Below, piece by piece: positions 16,778 through 23,444 of a DNA stretch of 64,000 bases. Positions within the stretch are counted from its first letter, which is position 1, and each line of letters opens with the position of its first letter. The position numbers and the translations under genes were made by a program. Under the pieces are notes generated by a model that searched no databases, was not told the DNA's origin, and saw only the letters and a list, made by a program, of their open reading frames with translations. Source of the stretch: CAZAMP01 sp964486455 (GTDB lineage Bacteria; Eisenbacteria; RBG-16-71-46; CAZAMP01); contig CAZAMP010000011.1 in the NCBI GenBank assembly GCA_964486455.1, positions 28,917 through 92,916 on the forward strand, written 5' to 3'.

Positions 16778-17752
16778 TCAGTCCTGTCTTGATCGAACCC
16801 GGGCGTGGCTCCACTGATACCACCGTGTGGGCGTCTCGGATATGTCGCGGTAGAGGTTGCCTAGCCATGCCCCGAGTAGATACTCGGGTGTGGCGTCAGC
16901 ACCGGCTTCCGATGCGGTGATCGTCGAGGCGGCGGGCTCGATCTCAATGATCCAACGGTGCCGCCCGACTGTCCGAACGCGGCTCCTCAGGACCGGTACT
17001 CCGCTGGAGACGGCCAGGGCGGCCGATCCCCGGTCCACGAGCAATGACGCGTGCCCGAACGGGATCCATACGCCGTGCCCGCGGCGCGGGGTCACGAGGA
17101 CATCGTACGTCAACGACACGATCCGGTTCTCTGCGAAGGCGTCTTGGACGGAGGTCTTCGCTCTGGAAGCGTACGCGGATGAGACCCCGAACCGGCGGCG
17201 GATCTGGCGCATCTTGGATTCCAGCGATCGGATGGGCGAGCGGCTGGTGATCGTGTGGAGGGGATACCCGAAAGCCGGCAGCGCGAAGCGGGCATACCAG
17301 AAGTCCATGTGCTCGTTGATCAGAAGAAGTCCCCTGCCCATGCTTAGCGCTTCGCGGAGATGATCCTCACCCTTCAGCACGGTTCGCTCCCGCAGCCAGG
17401 CGGGCCCCCACGCCTCGAGCTGGAACGCGAGGGCGACGATGCGGGCCTGATAGTCCAGATGCTCGGCTTCGAACCGGCGAATGGCGTCGGCGTTCCAATC
17501 GTCCGGACCCAGGATGCGACGCAGGTGGCTAGTCCGTGCCCATCGGTATGGAAGCAGGGTGCCTTTCAGCATGCGCCGGGCCAGACGTTCGATGCCGTGC
17601 TCGTCCTGTCCTCGCACGTGCCGCAACAGGCCGGCTGAGATCCAGGAAACGGGAGTCATGAGGATCTCTACCGGAGTGCGCGAGAATTCCCCCTGTTCTG
17701 CTTCGGATGCGACGAGTGGTTCGTCGCGGCTGGTGCCGAGGGGAGATGTCAT
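16778..17752 (-). CDS. divergent LpxL-type acyltransferase
   Basis: 324 residues, with start at ATG 17752 overlapping the msbA stop (ATGA), so it is translationally coupled to the transporter gene. The fold outline of LPLAT proteins is present: an N-terminal amphipathic part, L-L-L-I-N-E-H-M-D-F-W-Y near residue 155, a G-H-G-V-W-I-P-F-G-H-A-S loop, and a C-terminal W-Y-Q-W-S-H-A-R, the LpxL-like Y-x-W-x-H ending. In normal LpxL the histidine is followed five residues later by an acid (H-L-G-S-W-E); here that position is Tyr and the only nearby acid is at +2. Activity is therefore uncertain. Location after lpxB and msbA supports a role in lipid A or a related lipid. Confidence 0.75.
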   Translation of the reverse strand: MTSPLGTSRDEPLVASEAEQGEFSRTPVEILMTPVSWISAGLLRHVRGQDEHGIERLARRMLKGTLLPYRWARTSHLRRILGPDDWNADAIRRFEAEHLDYQARIVALAFQLEAWGPAWLRERTVLKGEDHLREALSMGRGLLLINEHMDFWYARFALPAFGYPLHTITSRSPIRSLESKMRQIRRRFGVSSAYASRAKTSVQDAFAENRIVSLTYDVLVTPRRGHGVWIPFGHASLLVDRGSAALAVSSGVPVLRSRVRTVGRHRWIIEIEPAASTITASEAGADATPEYLLGAWLGNLYRDISETPTRWYQWSHARVRSRQD

Positions 17753-19116
17753 TGGGATTGTCCACCCGAGCCGATCGTGGTCACCGGTCGATCGACGGCA
17801 TCGCCCGCGATGAGCTGTGTCGCCACGAGTCGTCGATAGGGTTCCCAATCACGCAGGAGCGCATCGTGGGATCCCTCCGCCACGATCCGTCCCTCCGCCA
17901 GGACGACGATCCGAGGGAGGTTCTTCACTGTAGCCAGGCGGTGCGCGATCACCACGGTGGTCCGTCCCGCCATGAGCGATGCCATGCCCGCCTGAAGCAG
18001 GCGTTCCGTGTGGGAATCCAGCGCGGACGTGGCCTCATCGAGCAGGAGAATCGGAGCATCTCGAAGAAGAGCGCGCGCGATGGCCAACCGCTGCCGTTCC
18101 CCCCCCGAGAGTCTCAATCCGCGCTCGCCCAAGGCCGTCTCGTATCCAGCGGGGAGCTTCTCAACGAATGCGGCCGCCTGTGCCGACTCGCAGGCCGCTC
18201 GAACCTCAGCATCGGTTGCCTCCGGCCGGCCGTAACGGATGTTCTCCATGACGGTGTCATCGAAGAGAATCGTCTCCTGCGGGACGGTGGCCATGACGCT
18301 TCGCAGGGAGGAGAGAGTCACGTCTCGGATGTCTCGCCCGTCGATGAAGATCTGATGCGCGGGCACATCGTGCAATCGAAGAAGCAGGCTCAGAAGAGTC
18401 GACTTTCCGGCGCCGCTCTCGCCCACGACGGCAAGATGCTCTCCGGCTCCGATCCGAAGGCTGATCTCTTTGAGAACGTCCTCACCTTCTCCGTAGGAGA
18501 ATGACAGCCCGCAGATCTCGATATCACCGCGGGGTCGCTCGGGAAACGCGTGCGCCGCTTCGGCGTCCGCCTCCGGGGCCAGCTCGGCGACTTCGTTCAA
18601 CCGCTCCAGGCCGTTTGCCATGTGCTGAAAGCGCATGGTCAGAAGGCTCAGGGTTCTTGCCTGCGGGATGATGAAGAGCGCGTACAAGAGGAAAGCGACC
18701 AGGGTTTCGGTGTTCAGCTCTCCGGACGCGAGCAGATTGCTGCCGACGATCAGGATCGCGATGAGGATGGCCAACGCGGATGTGATGAGTAGAGGCTCCA
18801 CCAGGGCGTCGAATCGCGTGCTGCGTTTCTGCGCCGCTTTGAGGTCCTGCAATCTGTCGTGGAAGCGCTCGCAGTGATACTCCTCGGCGCCGAAGGCTTT
18901 GATCGTGCGGATGCCGCCCAGCATCTCCGTCAGGTAGGCCATCGCGCGCCCCGCCGCACCATCGCTCCCTCGTCCCGCTCGCCGCAACCCCGCAAACAAG
19001 GGTCGCAGGCCGACGGCGAGCACACCTCCGGCGGCGATCAAGAGAAGCGCGAGCTGCCAGCACAAGAGAAACAGCATCACGGTGCCGCCCACGAGCACCA
19101 CCGGAATCCCAAGCGC
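17749..19116 (-). CDS. msbA: MsbA-type ABC exporter, C-terminal piece after a frameshift
   Basis: This frame carries the second half of the membrane domain and the whole nucleotide-binding domain. Visible are Walker A (G-E-S-G-A-G-K-S-T), signature (L-S-G-G-E-R-Q-R-L-A), Walker B with D-E-A-T-S-A-L-D, and the H-loop (V-I-A-H-R-L). Protein-like sequence in this frame begins near 19116 with L-G-I-P-V-V-L-V-G-G, exactly where the piece encoded at 19077-19523 loses its sense. The two frames differ by one base, and joining them gives about 591 residues, the normal size of MsbA, the lipid A-core flippase. The frame upstream of 19116 is Arg/His-rich noise. Either a 1-base assembly error or a real break. 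Confidence 0.85.
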   Translation of the reverse strand, partial: ALGIPVVLVGGTVMLFLLCWQLALLLIAAGGVLAVGLRPLFAGLRRAGRGSDGAAGRAMAYLTEMLGGIRTIKAFGAEEYHCERFHDRLQDLKAAQKRSTRFDALVEPLLITSALAILIAILIVGSNLLASGELNTETLVAFLLYALFIIPQARTLSLLTMRFQHMANGLERLNEVAELAPEADAEAAHAFPERPRGDIEICGLSFSYGEGEDVLKEISLRIGAGEHLAVVGESGAGKSTLLSLLLRLHDVPAHQIFIDGRDIRDVTLSSLRSVMATVPQETILFDDTVMENIRYGRPEATDAEVRAACESAQAAAFVEKLPAGYETALGERGLRLSGGERQRLAIARALLRDAPILLLDEATSALDSHTERLLQAGMASLMAGRTTVVIAHRLATVKNLPRIVVLAEGRIVAEGSHDALLRDWEPYRRLVATQLIAGDAVDRPVTTIGSGGQSQ

Positions 19117-19523
19117 ACGAGGAGCGTGTACTTCAGGAAGAACTCTATATCGGTGAGGCTCGAGACGAGTCGGTTGATGCGCTCTCCCGTGTGCGCGCGG
19201 CGATGCTGATCGACCGGCAGGTCGATGAGGTTGCGGAAGTAGCGCGTGCGCAGGAACGTGGACACGTCGTGGGCAACCGCGAACATGATCGAGAGCGCGG
19301 CGAAGCTCATGCCGACCAAGAGCACGAGGGTCACCCCGAACTGCAACCAGATGACCCCGGGCACGACCGTCGCTTCGCTCCGGAGGCTCGAGCCAAGCAG
19401 CTCCCGCGCCATCATCGGAATGGCGAGCAGCGCCAGCCACACGCAGGTGAACATGATCAGAGAAGCGGCGACACGCATACGATACGGGCGCAGGAGGATC
19501 AGGAGTTGCCGGAACGTCGTCAT
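19077..19523 (-). CDS. msbA: MsbA-type ABC exporter, N-terminal piece before a frameshift
   Basis: It encodes the start of an ABC exporter: three basic/hydrophobic helices, then the intracellular loop L-P-V-D-Q-H-R-R-A-H-T-G-E-R-I-N-R-L, typical of MsbA-like transporters (compare the family F-F-D-x-x-x-T-G-x-L pattern). The last sensible residues are about I-E-F-F-L-K-Y-T-L-L-V-R-L-G. The following R-W-C-S-W-A-A-P is out of frame. The continuing sequence is in the -1 related frame listed at 17749-19116. The start ATG overlaps the end of lpxB by four bases (19520-19523), so lpxB, msbA and the acyltransferase gene form one leftward operon. Confidence 0.85.
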   Translation of the reverse strand: MTTFRQLLILLRPYRMRVAASLIMFTCVWLALLAIPMMARELLGSSLRSEATVVPGVIWLQFGVTLVLLVGMSFAALSIMFAVAHDVSTFLRTRYFRNLIDLPVDQHRRAHTGERINRLVSSLTDIEFFLKYTLLVRLGFRWCSWAAP

Positions 19524-20300
19524 GCCGGGATCTTAACGTCGGCTCTTGAGGTGGGACATGTTTCTTCCAACAGAAACTCAGCGACGCGGTTCAGTGTGCC
19601 GGGCTCGCCCAGTTGGACCGCCGCGTCGGCGAGCCGCGCTCGAACGAAACGGCGTCGTTCATCGTTCTCCAGCAGCGTGAGCGCTTCTCGGGCGATCCGA
19701 TCGGGCGAGACGGCCGATTGCACGAGCTCGGGAACGACCGGACGATCGAGCAGGATGTTGGACATGGCGATGTAGCGCGTCTTCACGAGCATTCGCGCGG
19801 CAAGGTAGGTGATCGGCGAGACGCGATACATGGCGACCATCGGGAGACCGAGCAGTGCCGCCTCGAGTGTGGCGGTGCCCGAGGCGAGAAGAACCAGCTC
19901 ACACCTGCTCAGGCAGGTGTAGACATGCTCCCGAATGATCCTCACACACCCACCCGCCCTGTGTCGCTCAAGGATGTTCTGCAGTCGCGGCAGCAAATGG
20001 CGCGCTGCCAGCGGTAGGACGGCCTGGATATCCGGATGGTGTGATCGTATCCGCTCCAGTCCATCGAGCATGGGATCCAGAAGTCGCTCGATTTCCTGCG
20101 CCCGGCTTCCCGGCATCAACGCCACGGTCCGTGCTGCTGGGTCCAGACCAACGGTTCGAAATGCCGCATCGGGGTCACGTCCCGCCTGAACGACGTCGAC
20201 GAGCGGATGACCAAACCACTTCACGCGCCCACCTTCGCGCGCATAAATCTCCGCCTCCGCCTTGAAGGCAGGGATGATGGCGGTCGCGTGCGCGCCAGCG
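19520..20300 (-). CDS. lpxB: lipid-A-disaccharide synthase, C-terminal piece after a frameshift
   Basis: LpxB joins UDP-2,3-diacylglucosamine and lipid X into the lipid A disaccharide at the inner-membrane surface. This piece has the GT19 C-terminal domain: G-H-P-L-V-D, then A-L-M-P-G-S-R-A-Q-E-I near residue 35, and S-G-T-A-T-L-E-A-A-L with P-M-V-A-M-Y-R. All are family hallmarks. A GTG at 20224 is the first start-like codon, but LpxB-like sequence in this frame reaches up to about 20300 (I-I-P-A-F-K-A-E-A-E-I-Y). The upstream part is encoded in the other frame at 20175-20675. Joined, they give about 384 residues, normal for LpxB. Confidence 0.85.
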
Positions 20301-20675
20301 TCCCCAGAACCAGACTTGCGGCGGTAGAAAGTGCACGTACGGCACGCCTTTTCCGTGCAGGTGCTTTGCCACTAATCCGTTGAAGCCCTCGTTGTCCACG
20401 AGCACGGCAAGGTCGGGTGGTTCGTCGCGGGTCATCGCGCGGATCTCGGACATTACTCTGCGCAAGGGAAGAACGTAGCGGACGGATTCCTGCAAACCGA
20501 CGGATCCGAGGTGGGATGACTGAGCCCGTATGGCGACACCGGCCCGGCGCATCTGTTCACCGCCCGTCCCGTAGAGCTTGGCGGTCGGGTCGTTTGCGGC
20601 AATGGCGCGGGCGAGGTGGGCTGCGTGCCTGTCACCTGAGACTTCCCCCGCGACCATCATTATCTTTGCTGGCAT
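20175..20675 (-). CDS. lpxB: lipid-A-disaccharide synthase, N-terminal piece before a frameshift
   Basis: The N-terminal GT19 half: M-V-A-G-E-V-S-G-D at residue 6, G-T-G-G-E-Q-M-R-R-A-G, G-L-Q-E-S-V-R-Y-V, V-L-V-D-N-E-G-F-N, and P-P-Q-V-W-F-W-G near residue 120, all diagnostic of LpxB. After G-R-W-R-A-R the frame becomes His/Arg/Gly-rich noise, while the correct continuation appears one frame over. The extra base lies at about 20290-20310 in a GC-rich CGCGC run. That kind of repeat favours either slippage in the cell or a sequencing error. If real, this copy of lpxB would be inactive, which is surprising for a lipid A producer. Confidence 0.85.
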   Translation of the reverse strand: MPAKIMMVAGEVSGDRHAAHLARAIAANDPTAKLYGTGGEQMRRAGVAIRAQSSHLGSVGLQESVRYVLPLRRVMSEIRAMTRDEPPDLAVLVDNEGFNGLVAKHLHGKGVPYVHFLPPQVWFWGRWRARDRHHPCLQGGGGDLCARRWAREVVWSSARRRRSGGT

Positions 20676-20956
20676 GGCTCGGCCCGGGTGAGGGTTTTCG
20701 AGACCGGTTGCCCGGCAATCTACACCAAAGGTTGGGAGGCGCCAAGGGGCTCAGACTCCACGGTCCCTGCAGTGTGCGGGCGGCGAAGACGACCGTCCTG
20801 ACAGGTTCACGGCGTGCGGTGGCTGCGGCGTGATTGGCGCGTACGGCGCCGGTACAGGTCGGAAATGGCCCGGGCGTTCCCGAAGTGCGGCAAGGAGATG
20901 AAGGGGACGGTGTGAAGGTCGATGAGTCCAAAGATGCGGCAGCGGACAATCGGACG
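20676..20956. other. intergenic region, nothing supported
   Basis: Together with the fragment at 20957-21019 this makes about 350 bases between the lpxB start and the stop of the kinase gene. I find no complete gene, terminator or repeat. The lpxB-msbA promoter should lie near 20680-20760, but no clear boxes stand out. Confidence 0.4.
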
Positions 20957-21019
20957 CAGCCCAACCTCGGGATTCACTTCATCATCGCGCTCCAGGGCGT
21001 CTATCCGTCGCGCAACTGA
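20957..21019 (+). pseudogene. C-terminal scrap of a phage tail-collar / microcystin-dependent-type protein
   Basis: The last twenty residues before a TGA read Q-P-N-L-G-I-H-F-I-I-A-L-Q-G-V-Y-P-S-R-N. This closely matches the conserved C-terminal end of tail-collar (MdpB-like) proteins, which usually finish with I-A-L-Q-G-x-x-P-S-R. Nothing upstream in the frame fits the rest of such a protein, so this is only the 3' end of a deleted gene. It lies between two leftward genes and points the other way. Confidence 0.6.
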
Positions 21020-21025
21020 TGGAGG

Positions 21026-22189
21026 CTATCGCCAGGCGGGATAGATCGGCAGGTCGAACTTCTCGTCGCCCCATTTCGCCCTGAGCGCGGAGGAGATCTC
21101 CTCCGAGGCCCGCGCGAGGCGGGGGAGCGCCCCCGTCTCCGCGGACAGCGACACGAAGTGGTCGAGCCCGGCGATGATTCGCTGGCGGACGGTAACCCTG
21201 CCCCACTGTCGATCCGCGTCAATGACGGACGGCAGGAACATGCAGAGCCCGGCCAGCCACGCGGCCGCGCATGCCATCATGTTCTCGAAGAAGGTCGCGT
21301 CATCCGAGGCGCGCGGTAGATGACGGACCAGCTCCTCCCGGTAGACATCCATCAACCGAAGTCGAAGAGCCGACGGTAGCTGGAAGGCCCACGCACTATG
21401 GAGGTACCGGATCAGCGGAAAGGTGCCGTCGAGAAGGATGTGGCGGAATCCGCACGCTTCGAGATCGACGAGGTGTGCGCCGCTCTCCGTGATGAAGACA
21501 TTGCCTACCGTCGAGTCCCCATGCGTGAAACCCAGAAACGGACCCGGCTCGGAGATGATTGCCGTTGCCCGCGCGAGCTCGCCCTCCAGCCCGGTGGGAG
21601 CGCGTGATCCGATGGGGCCCAGCCAGTCGGGGAGTTTCTCGAGCGCTGCGATGAGGTGATGGATCTTGTGATGGGAGTGGCGTTCGGCGCCGCACGATGC
21701 CCGGAGCGCCTCGTACTGGATGGCCCGCCCGCACGTGTGTCCGTGCAGCGCCGCCAGAGAGCGATGGAACGCGACAAGGCCGCTCTCCGCCGCGGCCCGA
21801 TCATCCCCCAGAAGTTTCCAACCGAGAACGTTTTGCTTCGTGGGACCGAGGTCCTCCAGGACCAGAACCTCGTGCTCGAGATCGACGCCGAGCAGGCCGG
21901 GAACGAGGTCCCGCGTTGCCTCCAGACCGCTCAGAAACCGGTAGGCGGCGCACTCGTGACGAAGAAAGCCTTTCGGTTCTCGCGGGTGTTTGACCACGAC
22001 GGATGTCGCGGGCGACACGTCTGAATGCTGCGCATCGCAGCGGAGAAGGATGTTCGGCGCAGCCTCGTAGTCGGCGATGACGTCACGGAGCGAGAGCACG
22101 ATCCCCGGGCCGAGCTTGGTACAAACGGCGCTTTCTGCCAGGCGGAGTGTCTCGGAGTAGGCTTCCGGATCGTGGGTCATTCGCGCCAT
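21026..22189 (-). CDS. APH/choline-kinase-like phosphotransferase
   Basis: 387 residues with the protein-kinase-like fold of aminoglycoside/choline phosphotransferases. An L-V-L-E-D-L-G-P hinge lies near residue 110, the catalytic loop is F-T-H-G-D-S-T-V-G-N (Asp base and Asn metal ligand), and the metal-binding motif is H-L-V-D-L-E-A. The C-terminal half is helical. No signal peptide. The substrate cannot be inferred; APH-like folds phosphorylate antibiotics, sugars, choline or lipid-linked precursors. It is the first gene of the leftward run before lpxB, but a 350-base gap separates them, so a shared operon is not certain. Confidence 0.8.
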   Translation of the reverse strand: MARMTHDPEAYSETLRLAESAVCTKLGPGIVLSLRDVIADYEAAPNILLRCDAQHSDVSPATSVVVKHPREPKGFLRHECAAYRFLSGLEATRDLVPGLLGVDLEHEVLVLEDLGPTKQNVLGWKLLGDDRAAAESGLVAFHRSLAALHGHTCGRAIQYEALRASCGAERHSHHKIHHLIAALEKLPDWLGPIGSRAPTGLEGELARATAIISEPGPFLGFTHGDSTVGNVFITESGAHLVDLEACGFRHILLDGTFPLIRYLHSAWAFQLPSALRLRLMDVYREELVRHLPRASDDATFFENMMACAAAWLAGLCMFLPSVIDADRQWGRVTVRQRIIAGLDHFVSLSAETGALPRLARASEEISSALRAKWGDEKFDLPIYPAWR

Positions 22190-22349
22190 TCACGATTCAT
22201 GGCTCAGGATCCCCCGTGGATTTCTTGTCGCACAATGTCCGCTTTCATGCCCGCCTCGCATTATACCGCATAGGCGATGAACTCCTGGGCTGCCCGATTG
22301 TCATTCTCGGCGGCACGATGAGAACTTCGATATCACAGGGAGGAAACTC

Positions 22350-22442
22350 ATGACTCGGTTCGGACTGATGACGCGAATCGGAATGCTCCTCACGTGCGTT
22401 TGCATGGCCCATCCGGCCTACGCGATTCAGCAAGGTTCCTAG
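22350..22442 (+). pseudogene. signal-peptide-only reading frame stopped by TAG
   Basis: A perfect GGGAGG site lies upstream of an ATG that starts a 30-residue export signal (M-T-R-F-G-L-M ... M-A-H-P-A-Y-A), followed six residues later by TAG. The same frame then stays open for about 115 more codons, to 22790, but its second half does not look protein-like. Most likely the front end of a secreted protein gene whose body has been lost or mutated. Confidence 0.4.
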
Positions 22443-22783
22443 TCACGGGAAGGCGATCAGGCCGACGTCCTCACTTCTGCATTCTCTTATCACTCTGGAT
22501 CGCAGGGCTCCGAAATCATCCGGTTGGCGATTCCACTCGCGCTTGAATTGGAATCCAGGAAGGCACACCTTGAAGGACACCTCTTGAGCTCTGCAGAAAG
22601 TGCCGATTGGCGGAGGATTTCAGGGGTTGGTTTGAGACACCCTTTACGGACATCCCAATCTGCGCTCACCAGCCAGCCTTTTAAGCCAAGATGTCCCGCT
22701 TTCTGTCTTTCGAGACGAAAGCGTCTCTATTTGTGTATCAGCGGCCGAATCGCAGACCCTAAGGTCATTCAGTCGACCCGATC
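22443..22783. other. gene-poor, less GC-rich segment
   Basis: No gene can be supported. One frame on the + strand is open throughout, in line with the truncated signal-peptide frame before it. Composition is lower in GC than the flanks, which suggests foreign or decaying DNA. Confidence 0.4.
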
Positions 22784-23160
22784 TTACTGAAGTGGGACAT
22801 TAATGGTCTCTGGGGAATGAGAGAGTAGGACGAGACGATTCGTCAACCTGATGTCATCCCTCGATGGTGTCGGGTCTCCTGATGGGTGGTTATGCACCAG
22901 GAGCACCGCCGCGGCCGAGGACACGATGGCCGGCCGGAAAACCTCTCGCGGATGCACGATGCTGGCATTCAGACTTCCCCGACTGACCGTCATCTTCCGG
23001 ATCAAGTGATGGTGACTGTCCAGCAAGAGTGCCCGAAACACCTCAACCCGGTAGCGGTCCATCGCGCGGCAGAACTCGTGTGCTGGCTCGGGTCCCTCGA
23101 TTTTCGGTCTCGCCGGCGCCGTATACGTTGCCGTCTCGGGTCGCGAACCTCGTAGCGGGG
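22784..23160 (-). pseudogene. radC: RadC / JAB-domain protein fragment
   Basis: The frame gives V-E-V-F-R-A-L-L-L-D-S, then N-A-S-I-V-H-P-R-E-V-F-R-P-A, then the JAMM metal motif H-N-H-P-S-G-D-P-T-P-S-R-D-D. This is the core of the RadC-like MPN/JAB domain. After L-T-N-R-L-V the sequence diverges and stops, so the C-terminal end of the domain is gone. Upstream of the ATG at 23062 weak similarity continues (P-K-I-E-G-P-E-P-A-H-E-F) to about 23160, without an intact start. A possible original start with a good ribosome site (M-T-M-T-K-K-P-P) lies near 23215 but is separated by frameshifts. RadC-like genes often travel with mobile elements, fitting a scar. Confidence 0.65.
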
Positions 23161-23444
23161 GTAGTCGCTCACAGCACCAACCAGGTCGCCGGCGGTTTCT
23201 TGGTCATGGTCATGGTTCTCTCTCCTGTTTGCCTGCGCGCGAACAGGCCCGACCGCTACATGCCCTCCTCCGATGTTATGGACCCGAGTATGGTTCGAGC
23301 TCGTTGCGTGGGAATTGCGCGTCTCCAGGCGCCTGCCTCCGCGCGCCCAGTTCTCGCGCGCGGCTTGACATGGCCGCACTTCGCCCACCATCATTCGTTG
23401 AAAATGAGGCTATTCACCCAATCTCTCCGGTCTACGCGTAGCCA

